Notes: a model not told the origin generated them from the sequence alone. A stretch of DNA of 64,000 nucleotides from Clostridiales bacterium (GCA_021205695.1 JAJPXB010000043.1:1-64000), one strand, 5' to 3'. Positions 26,444-35,407 are shown, numbered from the stretch's first letter. Translations and numbers: made by a program.

Positions 26444-26476
26444 AAGGGCAGTACATTTTTACAACGTACCGCCCTT
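26444..26476 (-). terminator. Terminator of the LytTR-type two-component operon
   Basis: AAGGGCAGTAC pairs with GTACCGCCCTT (one G-T style mismatch) across an 11-base loop, and TTTTGATTTG follows on the minus strand, eight bases after the histidine kinase stop. Confidence 0.8.
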
Positions 26477-26484
26477 AACGGACT

Positions 26485-27798
26485 TTATTTTCCTTCCGGC
26501 AGCGGGATGAGCGCCTTCAGGGAGAACCAGCCGTCCTGGGTGCTGATGGACAGGGAACCGCCGTACTTCTCCGCTGTGTGCCGGATGCTCTTGATGCCGT
26601 AGCCGTGGAAATTCTTGTCCTGCTTGGTGGTCTGGAGCTCCTCGCCGCTGACCTGGAGCGGGGCCTCAAAATAGTTTTCCACACGGATGAGGAGAAAGCC
26701 GTTCTGGGTGTAGACTGCCAGCCGAATGAGCCGCTTCTCCTTCTCCGTCACCTGCTCGGCGCTCTCAATGGCGTTGTCCAGGGCATTGCCAAAGATGCTG
26801 CACAGATCCATCACGTCGATAAAACCCAGGCTCTCCCCATCCGCCACCACATTGAGGTTAATGTCGTGCTGGAGACAGTAGGTCTCCTTGCTGGAGAGAA
26901 TGGTGTCCAGCACCGGACTCCCCGTCTCGAACTCTACGCCAAATCGCTGCAGCTCGGATTCCATCTGCTGGAGATAGTTCTCCCGCTTGCCCTCGTCCTG
27001 CTCCATGCGGATGACGGCGATCTGGTGCTTCAGGTCGTGATATTTCCGGTTGACCATCTCAATGTTCTCCCGGGACTGGCGGTACTGCTCATACTGCCGC
27101 TGGAACAGGGCGTCGATGGCCTCCTTCTCCTTCTGGGCCTGGAGCTCCAGCACCCGATCCTGAAGACTGACGAGCATGATGACCCCCGCCAGATCCACCA
27201 GGGTGCGGATGTAGAAAATTTCTGTGCTCATCCGACCGCTGAACGGGTTGTTGGTGTTCACATAGCTGATATTGCTGATGAGAAAGGCCCCCAGCGAGGT
27301 CATTATGGCGGACAGCACCTCTCTCCTGGTGACCTCCAGCTTCTGCCCCGACCCCAGCCGCTTCTGCTCAATGCGGAAAATGATGCACAGGGAGCCACCG
27401 TAAAAGATGAGCAGGAAGATCCCCTGGAGCAGATAGCTGTCAAATCCCTGCTGGGCCACGAAGGAGTAGAGCTGCCAGTCCAGGGAGGCGATAAACTCCG
27501 CCACAATGAAGGCGATGGCCCAGCAGAACCCGGCATCGGTGGGAGAAATTTTGCAGCAGAACAAGATCGTGGCGTACATAATGACCAGAGCCACTCCCAT
27601 CCCCGGAAGCCACAGGGCGATGGGGATAATGCCGATGAAATACTGAATGATGCACAGCAGCACAAAGGAGGCCGACAGCTCCAGAGCCGTGACCCATTTC
27701 CGGGGCTGCCGCTTCTCCAGCAGCAGCACAAAGACCAGACAGGAGAGCCACTCCGCCAGGGCGGTATAGAATTTGGGGATGTCCGCAATGGTAGTCAC
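26485..27798 (-). CDS. Sensor histidine kinase, AgrC-like GHKL family
   Basis: A 437-residue membrane kinase. Residues about 12-210 form six membrane segments; a helical dimerisation region follows, with the phospho-acceptor box NRKYHDLKHQ (His254 or His258). The GHKL ATPase has the N box (SIFGNALDNAIES) and a G box HGYGIKSIRHTAEKYGG. This layout is shared with AgrC-type kinases that sense peptides or cell-surface signals. Start is GTG 27798, overlapping region just after the regulator stop (GATGAGCGGTG). The pair lies upstream of the GH43/GH3 genes on the same strand but is separated from them by a terminator, so regulation of them is only a possibility. Confidence 0.88.
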   Translation of the reverse strand: MTTIADIPKFYTALAEWLSCLVFVLLLEKRQPRKWVTALELSASFVLLCIIQYFIGIIPIALWLPGMGVALVIMYATILFCCKISPTDAGFCWAIAFIVAEFIASLDWQLYSFVAQQGFDSYLLQGIFLLIFYGGSLCIIFRIEQKRLGSGQKLEVTRREVLSAIMTSLGAFLISNISYVNTNNPFSGRMSTEIFYIRTLVDLAGVIMLVSLQDRVLELQAQKEKEAIDALFQRQYEQYRQSRENIEMVNRKYHDLKHQIAVIRMEQDEGKRENYLQQMESELQRFGVEFETGSPVLDTILSSKETYCLQHDINLNVVADGESLGFIDVMDLCSIFGNALDNAIESAEQVTEKEKRLIRLAVYTQNGFLLIRVENYFEAPLQVSGEELQTTKQDKNFHGYGIKSIRHTAEKYGGSLSISTQDGWFSLKALIPLPEGK

Positions 27799-27801
27799 CG
27801 C

Positions 27802-28506
27802 TCATCCCCCTCCCACATAGGCCGCCAGGGCCTCCATAAAAACCTTCCGACGGGGGCGGCTCATCTGCAGCTCGATGCCGTCCACTACCACCACAGTCTT
27901 ATCCACCCGCTCCACATGGGAGAGGTTTACCAGGTAGCAGTTGTTGCACCGGGAGAAATGCCGCCCCTCCAGCTTCTGCTCTACGCTTTTCAGGGATTCC
28001 CGGTTGGTGTAATCCCCCTCCGCCGTGTGGTAAATCACATTATGGCCGGCGCTCTCGATGTAGCGGATGGCAGAGACGTCCAGGCGGACCATCCCGTTCT
28101 CCTGCATCAGCCGCAGAAAGCAGGCGGAGCGCTCCCGCACCTTTCGAACCGCCTTTCGCAGCTCCTGCGAGAAGGCAAAATAGCTCAATGGCTTGAGCAC
28201 ATAGTCCAGCGCCTCCACCTGATAGCCCTGAAGGGCGTACTGGGCCAGGTTGGTGATGAAGATGATGACTACGTTTTTGTCCTGCTGCCGGATGCGCTTT
28301 GCCGTGGCCATGCCGTCCAGATGCTCCATCTGGATGTCCAGGAAAATGATGTCGTAGGCTGCGGCGTATTCCTCTGCGATCTCCAGCCCGTCGGTGAACA
28401 TGGTGACCTTGAACTGCTCTCCCTGCTCCTCCTCACAGCGGCGGATAAACTCCGTCAGCTGCTGCCGGTAGTCCGGCTCGTCCTCTACCACTGCAATACG
28501 AATCAA
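27802..28506 (-). CDS. LytTR-family response regulator
   Basis: A 234-residue regulator. The receiver (residues 1-120) has acidic pocket EDE (8-10), phospho-acceptor Asp57 (FLDIQM) and Lys in LKPLS. The C-terminal LytTR domain (about 130-230) shows RYIESAGHNVIYHT and FSRCNNCYLVNLSHVERVD, typical of AgrA/LytR-type DNA binding to direct repeats. The start is TTG 28506 with GAGG just upstream. Cotranscribed with the kinase. Confidence 0.9.
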   Translation of the reverse strand: MIRIAVVEDEPDYRQQLTEFIRRCEEEQGEQFKVTMFTDGLEIAEEYAAAYDIIFLDIQMEHLDGMATAKRIRQQDKNVVIIFITNLAQYALQGYQVEALDYVLKPLSYFAFSQELRKAVRKVRERSACFLRLMQENGMVRLDVSAIRYIESAGHNVIYHTAEGDYTNRESLKSVEQKLEGRHFSRCNNCYLVNLSHVERVDKTVVVVDGIELQMSRPRRKVFMEALAAYVGGG

Positions 28507-28547
28507 TGCACCTCGCCCCCATTCCCCTGTGGGATTTCCTTCCGACT

Positions 28548-28577
28548 ATTTTAGCATAATCAAGTGGTATATGTAAA
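28548..28577 (-). promoter_or_regulatory. Candidate promoter of the LytTR two-component operon
   Basis: TTTACA and TAAAAT on the minus strand with an 18-base spacer, about 35 bases before the regulator start. Confidence 0.5.
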
Positions 28578-28668
28578 GAAAATTGTCAAAAGACCGGCTA
28601 TTTCGTCTGTCAGGATGGCCTTCTCACGCTGAAAGCAGTTTTTCCCTGTTCTCCAGCAGAAAATGCAG

Positions 28669-28696
28669 TTTACATTCAATTCCTGCAAAGTATAAT
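28669..28696 (+). promoter_or_regulatory. Promoter of dapF-murE
   Basis: TTTACA and TATAAT with a 16-base spacer, giving a start about 50 bases before dapF. Confidence 0.75.
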
Positions 28697-28754
28697 GTAT
28701 TTGTATGAGTGCGCCGGGGCAGACCCCCGATTTTGCCGAAGGGAGCGGACTGCG

Positions 28755-29576
28755 ATGAAATTCACGAAAATGCACGGCTGCGGCAACGACTACATCTATG
28801 TGGACTGCACCAGAGAAACCATTGACGACCCGGGAGCCTTTGCCCGCCGGTACAGCGACCGCCATATGGGGATCGGCTCCGACGGCCTGATCACCATCAA
28901 TCCCTCGGATATTGCGGATTTTCGCATGGGAATGTACAACGCTGACGGCTCCGAGGGGGCCATGTGCGGCAACGGCATTCGCTGTGTGGCCAAGTTCGTC
29001 TACGACAAGGGGCTGACCCAAAAGACCCGCCTGGTCATTGAGACGAAGGCCGGGCTGAAATACCTGGACCTGACAGTGAAAGACAACAGAGTCTCCTCTG
29101 TCCGGGTGGATATGGGGGCCCCCGGTCTGGCGGCGGCGGACATTCCCGTCGTCGGTCTGGGCGACGCCGTCGTCGGCCAGCCGGTGCACGTGGCGGGACA
29201 GAACTGGGTGATGACCTGTGTGTCCATGGGCAATCCCCACGCCGTGGTTTGGTGCGACGACGTGGATGGGCTGGACATCGGCAGAGTCGGTCCCCGGTTC
29301 GAAAACCACCCCATGTTCCCCGACCGGGTGAACACCGAGTTCGTCCGGGTCATTGATCGGCAGAACGTCCAGATGCGGGTCTGGGAGCGGGGCGCCGGTG
29401 AGACTATGGCCTGCGGCACCGGGGCCTGCGCCACGGCGGTGGCCTGTGTCAAAAACGGACTGACCGATAACCGCGTCACCGTCCACCTGCGGGGCGGCGA
29501 TTTGGAGATCGAGGTCACCGAAAGCAGCGTCTTTATGACCGGCCCCGCCGTCACGGTATTTGAAGGCGAAGTCTGA
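28755..29576 (+). CDS. dapF: Diaminopimelate epimerase
   Basis: Converts LL- to meso-diaminopimelate, the precursor of lysine and of the peptidoglycan cross-link. The 273-residue protein begins MKFTKMHGCGNDY and has the two catalytic Cys: Cys71 (GAMCGNGIRC) and Cys220 (MACGTGACATA). Start ATG 28755 has GGGAGCGG upstream; an upstream frame to 28695 would overlap the -10 box. The neighbour MurE carries the meso-DAP motif, so both serve cell-wall synthesis. Confidence 0.96.
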   Translation: MKFTKMHGCGNDYIYVDCTRETIDDPGAFARRYSDRHMGIGSDGLITINPSDIADFRMGMYNADGSEGAMCGNGIRCVAKFVYDKGLTQKTRLVIETKAGLKYLDLTVKDNRVSSVRVDMGAPGLAAADIPVVGLGDAVVGQPVHVAGQNWVMTCVSMGNPHAVVWCDDVDGLDIGRVGPRFENHPMFPDRVNTEFVRVIDRQNVQMRVWERGAGETMACGTGACATAVACVKNGLTDNRVTVHLRGGDLEIEVTESSVFMTGPAVTVFEGEV

Positions 29577-29618
29577 TTTTCTCCGGATAGAGAGACTGAA
29601 ACAGAAAGGAATTGCCAT

Positions 29619-31082
29619 ATGAATCTGATGAAGCTGGTAGCCCGGATGAATTATATGCTCACTCAGGGCGATTTGGACAAGGAGGTCACCTCCATCGTTT
29701 ACGACTCCCGGAAGGTGGAGCCGGGCTGTGTGTTTGTCTGTATGCCCGGCGCCGTCACAGACGGCCACAAATATGTCGCCGACGCTCTGGAAAAGGGTGC
29801 TGTTGCGCTGGTGGTGCAGCACGATGTGGAGGTCAACGTCCCTCTGTCCGTCACCGTTCTCCATGTGCCCAACCCCCGGCTGGCCCTGGCGGAGCTGTCC
29901 GCCGCCTGGTTTGACCACCCTGCCGAAAAGCTGACCACCATCGGTGTCACGGGCACCAAGGGCAAGACCACCACCACCTATATGATCCGCTCCATCCTGG
30001 AGGCAGCCGGGCTCCCCACCGGACTCATCGGCACCATCGAGGTGATCTGCGGCGACGTTCACACCCACGCCGTCAACACCACCCCGGAGTCCTGGCTGGT
30101 GCAGAAGCACTTTGCAGACATGGTAAACGCCGGTATCCGATATGTGGTCATGGAAGTCTCCTCCCAGGCTATGAAGCTGGATCGGGTCTCCGGGTTCACC
30201 TTTGATTACGGCATCTTCACCAACCTGGAGGAGGATCACATCGGCCCCGGAGAGCACGCCGACATGGCGGAGTATATCGCCTGCAAGGGCAAGCTGTTCC
30301 GCCAGTGCCGCGTCGGTCTGGCCAATGCCGACGCGGATTTCCTGGAGGAGGTCATGGCGGGTCACACCTGCCAACTGGAGACCTTCGGCATGGGCGAGGG
30401 TGCCGATCTCCAGGCGGTCAACGTCCGGCGCATCCACCAGCCCGGATATCTGGGCGTATCCTATGATTTGGAGGGGCTGGAGCACTACCCTGTTCGGGTG
30501 GATATCCCTGGCGATTTCACCGTTTACAACTCTCTGGCCGCTATCGCCCTGTGCCGCCACCTGGGGGTGTCCCAGGCCGCCGTGGCGGAGGCGCTGGATC
30601 ACATCCAGGTCAAGGGCCGACTGGAGATCGTCCCCACTCCCGGGGAGTATACCCTGATGATCGACTACGCCCACAACGCCATGAGCCTGGAGGCGCTGCT
30701 GCACAATCTCCGGGCCTATGGGCCGGAACGGATCATCTGTCTCTTCGGCTGCGGTGGCAACCGGGCCAAAAGCCGCCGATATGAGATGGGGGAGGTATCC
30801 TCCCGCCTGGCGGATCTGACGGTGGTCACCTCTGACAACCCCCGGTTCGAGAAGCCGATGGACATCATCAACGACATCCTCACCGGGGTGCGCAAGGCGG
30901 ACGGCGAATATGTCACCATCCCCGACCGGAAGGAGGCCATCCGCTACTGCATGGAGATCGGCCGAAAGGGAGATGTGATCGTCCTGGCAGGCAAGGGCCA
31001 CGAGGACTATCAGGAGATCTGCGGCGTCAAGCACCACATGGACGAGCGGGAGCTGATTCAGGAGATTATCGAGGGGCGCTGA
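29619..31082 (+). CDS. murE: UDP-MurNAc-L-Ala-D-Glu:meso-diaminopimelate ligase
   Basis: Adds the third residue of the peptidoglycan stem peptide. A 487-residue Mur ligase with ATP loop GVTGTKGKTTT (109-119), central NTTPES and EVSSQAMKL motifs, and the C-terminal specificity motif DNPR (406-409), which is the signature for meso-DAP rather than L-Lys. The cell wall is therefore predicted to be of the DAP type. It lies 42 bases after dapF. Confidence 0.96.
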   Translation: MNLMKLVARMNYMLTQGDLDKEVTSIVYDSRKVEPGCVFVCMPGAVTDGHKYVADALEKGAVALVVQHDVEVNVPLSVTVLHVPNPRLALAELSAAWFDHPAEKLTTIGVTGTKGKTTTTYMIRSILEAAGLPTGLIGTIEVICGDVHTHAVNTTPESWLVQKHFADMVNAGIRYVVMEVSSQAMKLDRVSGFTFDYGIFTNLEEDHIGPGEHADMAEYIACKGKLFRQCRVGLANADADFLEEVMAGHTCQLETFGMGEGADLQAVNVRRIHQPGYLGVSYDLEGLEHYPVRVDIPGDFTVYNSLAAIALCRHLGVSQAAVAEALDHIQVKGRLEIVPTPGEYTLMIDYAHNAMSLEALLHNLRAYGPERIICLFGCGGNRAKSRRYEMGEVSSRLADLTVVTSDNPRFEKPMDIINDILTGVRKADGEYVTIPDRKEAIRYCMEIGRKGDVIVLAGKGHEDYQEICGVKHHMDERELIQEIIEGR

Positions 31083-31099
31083 AAGCATCCCAAAGCAAA

Positions 31100-31145
31100 G
31101 CAGCCCCTGCGCTGAGCGATGCTGTCAGCGCAGGGGCTGCTCATT
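31100..31145 (+). terminator. Terminator after murE
   Basis: A 16-bp stem GCAGCCCCTGCGCTGA / TCAGCGCAGGGGCTGC with a nine-base loop. The tail TCATTGGTTG is only modestly T-rich. The gene beyond it is convergent, so it may serve both. Confidence 0.7.
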
Positions 31146-31161
31146 GGTTGATTTCGGGCTT

Positions 31162-31917
31162 TTACCCCCACAGCTGCCAGTCCTCCCGGAGCTGTTGGGC
31201 CAATGCGCCTACGAAAGCGGAGTTGCTGGGGCGGAAGCTCCTTCCGTATACCGCCGGTGGAAAGTAGCGATCCAGCGCCTCCCGGCTGCCCTTTTCCCAT
31301 AGCCACTCGCACATACTACGGATGCCCTGCTCCACCGCCGGGATGGATACGCCGCATTTCTTCGCCACCATGGGATAGACCGCCTTGGTGACTCCGTCGT
31401 ACAGTATTTGAGGCTGCTCCACCGCCGCACAGACGGCGTGGAAGGAATACAGATACTGCCGCCGCCCTGCCCGGGCGCCCAGTTCCCGGAAGGCCAGGGC
31501 CACACGGCGTTCCACCGCCAGCCTGTGTCCCTCCGGGCAATCGTCCTCCACCATGGCCAGGCGGACGTACTCCTCCAGGGAGGCCAGAGCCAGGGGCTTT
31601 GCCAGAAAATAGCACACCCGGAGCTGAACCAGCCGTTCCATGATCGTCCCCCGGGTATTGCCGGTGATCACAACGATTCGAAGCTCCGGCCCCAGCTCTT
31701 GCCGGACGTGGTGCAGCAGCTCCAGGCCGTCTCTGTCCGGAAAAGCGGGTTCGATCAGCAGCACATGAGGCGTTGTCTGCCGGAGCAGGGGCAAAACCGC
31801 CCCGCCATCTCCGGCGCTGCCCACTACCTGAATGTCCCCCGCCTGGCGCAGATAGCGCTCCATATTTTTTCGCAGGCTGTCGTCATGCTCTGCAATCGCC
31901 GCTCTGATCTCATTCAT
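31162..31917 (-). CDS. Spo0A-like response regulator with Glu at the phospho-acceptor site
   Basis: A 251-residue protein with a receiver domain (about 1-125) and a Spo0A-type C-terminal DNA-binding domain (about 140-250: LYDGVTKAVYPMVAKKCGVS, then VEQGIRSMCEWLWEKG and RPSNSAFVGALAQQL). In the receiver, the site that is Asp56 in Spo0A reads LLIEPAFPDRDG with Glu56, while Thr85 and Lys107 (LAKPL) are kept; the N-terminal acidic pair is HDD. A Glu may mimic the phosphorylated state or make the protein independent of the phosphorelay. Probably a paralogue of the true Spo0A rather than Spo0A itself. GGGAGG precedes the ATG. Confidence 0.85.
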   Translation of the reverse strand: MNEIRAAIAEHDDSLRKNMERYLRQAGDIQVVGSAGDGGAVLPLLRQTTPHVLLIEPAFPDRDGLELLHHVRQELGPELRIVVITGNTRGTIMERLVQLRVCYFLAKPLALASLEEYVRLAMVEDDCPEGHRLAVERRVALAFRELGARAGRRQYLYSFHAVCAAVEQPQILYDGVTKAVYPMVAKKCGVSIPAVEQGIRSMCEWLWEKGSREALDRYFPPAVYGRSFRPSNSAFVGALAQQLREDWQLWG

Positions 31918-32046
31918 CTCTCCAGCCTCCCTGTTCGGAGTTTCTCTTTTCCCAGCTCAATTTACCATATTCTGGCCCGGTTTTCAACAAATTCCGATGA
32001 TTGACCGCCCACTTTTCATCGAGTTTTTTCGAGCTTTTTTGAGAGA

Positions 32047-32098
32047 ACAGGCCGGTCTTTGCCGGATTTTTGTGGAGACCCAGCAAAGACCGGCCTGT
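32047..32098 (-). terminator. 16-bp inverted repeat after the MntR-like gene
   Basis: ACAGGCCGGTCTTTGC and its exact complement GCAAAGACCGGCCTGT are separated by 20 bases, starting ten bases after the regulator stop. The following minus-strand bases (TCTCTC) are a weak T-run. Between this and 31917 I see only AT-rich, non-coding sequence. Confidence 0.6.
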
Positions 32099-32108
32099 CT
32101 GGGGCCGT

Positions 32109-32474
32109 CTATTCGACTTCTATCCCGTTTTTATCCAGAAATTCCAGTATCCTCCTGGTGGACTCGTCAGAGATGACGTGCTCCATGGCGCAGGCGTCTG
32201 CGCTGGCCTGCTGCTCCTCCACTCCCATGACCCGACACAGGAGGGTCTGGAGAATGTGGTGCTTCTCCGCGGTGAGCCTTGCCGCCTGGAGACCCGCCTC
32301 AGTCAGGCGGATCTCACGATATTTCTCATTTTCCACCAGACCCCGCTGATGGAGCAGATTCATGGCGCTGTTCACGCTGGCCTTGGAGACGCCCATCCTG
32401 GCGGCGATGTCGCTCACCCTGGCCCCGCCGCTCCCGGCGGATAGCTCATAAACCGCCTCCAGATAGTTCTCCAT
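32109..32474 (-). CDS. DtxR/MntR-family metal-dependent regulator
   Basis: A 121-residue regulator. The N-terminal winged helix (SMENYLEAVYELS, RVSDIAARMGVSKASVNSAMNLL) and dimerisation part (AEKHHILQTLLCRVMGVEEQQASADACAMEHVIS, with Glu, Cys and His ligands) match MntR-type Mn(II) or Fe(II) sensors without the SH3 tail. The open frame extends to 32651, but a promoter at 32536-32563 lies inside that extension, so I start at ATG 32474 even though its ribosome site is weak; a non-ATG start slightly upstream is possible. No metal transporter gene is next to it; feoAB is 16 kb away. Confidence 0.8.
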   Translation of the reverse strand: MENYLEAVYELSAGSGGARVSDIAARMGVSKASVNSAMNLLHQRGLVENEKYREIRLTEAGLQAARLTAEKHHILQTLLCRVMGVEEQQASADACAMEHVISDESTRRILEFLDKNGIEVE

Positions 32475-32535
32475 GGAAAATGTCAGCTTTGCTATATCGC
32501 ACCATCTCCGCTTCTGCTGAATCTGTCTTACCGTT

Positions 32536-32563
32536 ATTATACACATAAAATCCCGGTTAGCAA
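32536..32563 (-). promoter_or_regulatory. Promoter of the MntR-like gene
   Basis: TTGCTA and TATAAT on the minus strand with a 16-base spacer, about 55 bases before the proposed start. Confidence 0.65.
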
Positions 32564-32617
32564 AGTAAAACAGCCTGAAAAGCTGAATAATTAGCATCTG
32601 TGCGGACAAATTGTTTC

Positions 32618-32642
32618 GGCCGGCAGCACGCAGCTGCCGGCC
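32618..32642 (-). terminator. Hairpin after sufU
   Basis: GGCCGGCAGC pairs with GCTGCCGGCC across a five-base loop, ten bases after the sufU stop. The tail on the minus strand (GAAACAATTTG) is poor in T, so termination strength is uncertain. Confidence 0.5.
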
Positions 32643-32652
32643 GTCTGCCATC

Positions 32653-33123
32653 TTATTCTGTCTCTGTGGATACTTGCTTCCCTCCGTCGCCGCCGGAGAG
32701 GCTGTCCTTTAGCATCTCGTCCATGGTGTGCCAGCCCAGGACGGCGCATTTCACCCGGGCAGGCATGTGGGCCACGTCCTGGAGAGCGGCGGCCTCGTCC
32801 AGGTCTTCCAGCTCTTCCTCTGTGACCTTGCCCTTGATCATCCGCAGGAAGATATCCGCCAGCCGCCGGGCCTCCTCCTCCGTCTGCCCGATGACCAGAT
32901 CCAGCATCATGTCCGCCGAGGCCTGGGAGATGGCGCAGCCGCTGCCCACAAAGCCGCCGTCCTCTACGACGCCGTTTTCCACCTTCAATTTCAAAATGAT
33001 GTGGTCGCCGCAGCTGGGGTTGAGCCCCTCCAGCTCCAGATTGGCGTCGGGGACATCCCGCTTGTGGAGAGGGCGGAGGTTGTGACTGGTGAGGATCTCG
33101 TTGTAAAAGGTTCTATTCTCCAT
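32653..33123 (-). CDS. sufU: SUF sulfur-relay protein SufU
   Basis: A 156-residue IscU-like protein of the Gram-positive SufU type. It has Cys38 and Asp40 (NPSCGD), Cys63 (GSGCAISQASA) and Cys126 (VKCAVLGWHTM), plus the extra loop between the second and third Cys typical of SufU. In Bacillus, SufU is a zinc-dependent sulfur acceptor for SufS; the same job is likely here. It overlaps sufS by 11 bases and ends the operon. Confidence 0.94.
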   Translation of the reverse strand: MENRTFYNEILTSHNLRPLHKRDVPDANLELEGLNPSCGDHIILKLKVENGVVEDGGFVGSGCAISQASADMMLDLVIGQTEEEARRLADIFLRMIKGKVTEEELEDLDEAAALQDVAHMPARVKCAVLGWHTMDEMLKDSLSGGDGGKQVSTETE

Positions 33124-34336
33124 AGCCCATTCTCCTTCTCACGCTGCCCATGCTCTCCACAAAGGCCCGGACCTCCTCCTCCGTGTTGTAGAAAAAGAGG
33201 CTGGCCCGGGTGGTGGACCACACCCCCAGATACTGCATCAGGGGCTGGGCGCAGTGGTGGCCCGCCCGGACGGCGATGCCGTCGCTGTCCAGCATGGCGC
33301 TGAGGTCGTGGGGATGTACCCCGTCCACGGTGAAGGTAACGATGCCGCAGTGCTCCTCCGGTTTGCCAGAGCCGAGGACATGGACAAAGGGGTACTGCTT
33401 CAGACCCTCCATGGCGAGGTTGGTCAACGCCAGCTCCCGGCGCTCCATGGTCTCAAAGCCTACCTCCTGGATATACCGGATGGCGGCGGCCAGGCCCACA
33501 GCTCCGGCAGCGTTCACCGTCCCCGCCTCGAATTTGTGGGGCAGCTCGGCATAGGTGGCGCCGGTGCGGGTCACGCTGTCGATCATCTCCCCGCCGGTGA
33601 GGAAGGGGGGCATCTCCTCCAGAAGGGATTCCTTTCCGTAGAGGACGCCGATGCCCATGGGGCCCATGAGCTTGTGGCCCGAAAAGGCCAGAAAGTCCAC
33701 GTCCAAAGCCTGTACGTCGATGGGCATATGGGGCGCGCTCTGGGCGGCGTCCAGCACCACTACCGCTCCCCGGTCATGGGCCATTTGGACGATCTCCTCC
33801 ACCGGGGCGGTACGGCCCAGGACGTTGGAGACGTGGCCGATGGCTACCAGTCGGGTCCTGGGGGAGAAGCCCGCCTCCAGCCGCTCCCGGGGAAGGCTGC
33901 CGTCCGGCTCGCACTCCAGATATTTCAGCTCCGCTCCGGTCTGCCGGGCCACCATCTGCCAGGGGAGGAGGTTGCTGTGGTGCTCCATAATGCTCACCAG
34001 GATCTCGTCCCCGGCCTTCAAATGGCTCAGCCCGTAGCTGTAGGCCACCAGGTTCAGGCTCTCGGTAGTGTTTCGGGTGAAGATAATCTCCCGCTCTGAG
34101 GCGGCGTGGAGGAAGTCCCGCACCGTCTCCCGGGCCTGCTCGTACCGGTCGGTGGCGTCTACGCTCAGACCGTAAAGCCCCCGGAGGGGGTTGGCGTTGC
34201 TGCGCTCGTAGAAGTCCCGCTGGGCGTCCAGGACACAGGCGGGCCGCTGGGCGGTGGCCGCATTGTCCAGGTAGGCGGTGCTGTCTGACATCAGGAGGGG
34301 AAAGTCCGCCCGGATGCGCCGCTCCTCACTTGTCAT
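33113..34336 (-). CDS. sufS: Cysteine desulfurase SufS
   Basis: A 407-residue PLP enzyme that takes sulfur from cysteine for Fe-S cluster assembly. PLP Lys222 lies in AFSGHKLMGPMGIG, the cofactor Asp/His region includes MEHHSNLLPW and VVLDAAQS, and the persulfide Cys362 is in RAGHHCAQPLM, as in group II desulfurases. ATG overlaps the sufD stop (ATGA) with GGAGGAGG inside sufD. Confidence 0.95.
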   Translation of the reverse strand: MTSEERRIRADFPLLMSDSTAYLDNAATAQRPACVLDAQRDFYERSNANPLRGLYGLSVDATDRYEQARETVRDFLHAASEREIIFTRNTTESLNLVAYSYGLSHLKAGDEILVSIMEHHSNLLPWQMVARQTGAELKYLECEPDGSLPRERLEAGFSPRTRLVAIGHVSNVLGRTAPVEEIVQMAHDRGAVVVLDAAQSAPHMPIDVQALDVDFLAFSGHKLMGPMGIGVLYGKESLLEEMPPFLTGGEMIDSVTRTGATYAELPHKFEAGTVNAAGAVGLAAAIRYIQEVGFETMERRELALTNLAMEGLKQYPFVHVLGSGKPEEHCGIVTFTVDGVHPHDLSAMLDSDGIAVRAGHHCAQPLMQYLGVWSTTRASLFFYNTEEEVRAFVESMGSVRRRMGYGE

Positions 34337-35385
34337 TGAAATGCCTCCTCCAGATAGTCGTGGATCTGTCCCTCCGCCTGTTCGTCGCCGATCTGCTGGC
34401 AGACGGCCTCGATCCTGGCCCGGGCTACCATGTTTTCCACCGCCGCCCCGGTCATGCCCCGGGACATGAGGTAAAACAGCAGATCCTCGTCCAGCTGGCC
34501 GATGGTGGCCCCGTGGTTGCCCTGCACGTCCTCCTCGGCGCAGAGAATAAGGGGGATGGTCTGGTTGACCACGCCCTCGTCCAGGAGGAGTACGTCCTCC
34601 CGCTCGTCACCCTCCGCCCCGGCGGCGCCGTTCTGGAAGTCGATGGTGCCCCGGAGGAGCTTTCGGGCGGTGTCCCGAAGCACGCCGCTGGCCCGCAGCT
34701 CGCTCTTGGAGCCCACCCCCCGGTGAAGGGCCAAATAGTTGAAATCAATATGCTGCTGATTCCGCCCCAGATAACCCGTATCCGCCTCCAGGGCGCTCTT
34801 TCTTCCGTCCAGCGCGGCACAGCAGCCGGAGCAGGTCTCCGCCGCCCCCAGGAAGAGCTGCACCAGACGGAGCTTCGCTCCGTCACCGCACACAGCGCCC
34901 ACGTCGTTTAATGCCAGGTCGGCGTCCCCCTGGAGCTGGAGCTGCACCAGCTTTACCTGGGCGTTTTCCTCCAGCAGCAGTCGGGTCTGGAAGGCCAGCA
35001 GGCCGCCCCCGTCCCGCTCTGAGGTATAATCCATCAGCAGGGTCAGGCGGCTCCCCGCCCGGGCCAGCACTTCCACCGGGAGTAGCTGGTTTTCCTCCAG
35101 CCCCCGGCAGAGGTGAACGCGGACGACCCGTTCCTCTCCGGCAGGGATTGACAATCGCAGGGGCTCCGCCCCGCTCTCCCGGGTGAGTGCGTCCATATCC
35201 CGGCCCATGCCGGTCTGTATGGCGGCGAAGGAGGCGCTGTCCCAGCCCTCTGCCGGGGCGACTTCTCCCTCCACCACCGGACAGGCGGGGGAGGGGACGT
35301 CCACCCCGTTCAGGGTGCAGTCGTTCATTTTCAGCCAGTGCCAGGTGGGGGCGCTCAGCCGGTTGACCTTTATATCCAAAGCCAT
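34333..35385 (-). CDS. sufD: Fe-S assembly scaffold subunit SufD
   Basis: A 350-residue SufB/SufD-family beta-helix protein. The C-terminal part has the family block HHDFNYLALHRG-like segment, the VNQTIPLILCAEEDVQGNHGATIGQLDEDLLFYLMSRG region, which pairs with SufB. Shorter and more diverged than SufB, which identifies it as SufD. AAAGGAG precedes the ATG; 22 bases after sufB. Confidence 0.93.
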   Translation of the reverse strand: MALDIKVNRLSAPTWHWLKMNDCTLNGVDVPSPACPVVEGEVAPAEGWDSASFAAIQTGMGRDMDALTRESGAEPLRLSIPAGEERVVRVHLCRGLEENQLLPVEVLARAGSRLTLLMDYTSERDGGGLLAFQTRLLLEENAQVKLVQLQLQGDADLALNDVGAVCGDGAKLRLVQLFLGAAETCSGCCAALDGRKSALEADTGYLGRNQQHIDFNYLALHRGVGSKSELRASGVLRDTARKLLRGTIDFQNGAAGAEGDEREDVLLLDEGVVNQTIPLILCAEEDVQGNHGATIGQLDEDLLFYLMSRGMTGAAVENMVARARIEAVCQQIGDEQAEGQIHDYLEEAFQ

Positions 35386-35407
35386 ATGCGAACTCCTTTC
35401 GGCGGTA

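Noticed and set aside
28560..31088. 842-codon open frame opposite dapF and murE
   Set aside because: Antisense shadow; dapF and murE carry all family motifs on the other strand.
32475..32651. N-terminal extension of the MntR-like protein
   Set aside because: A TTGCTA-16-TATAAT promoter lies within it and the family begins at SMENYLE.
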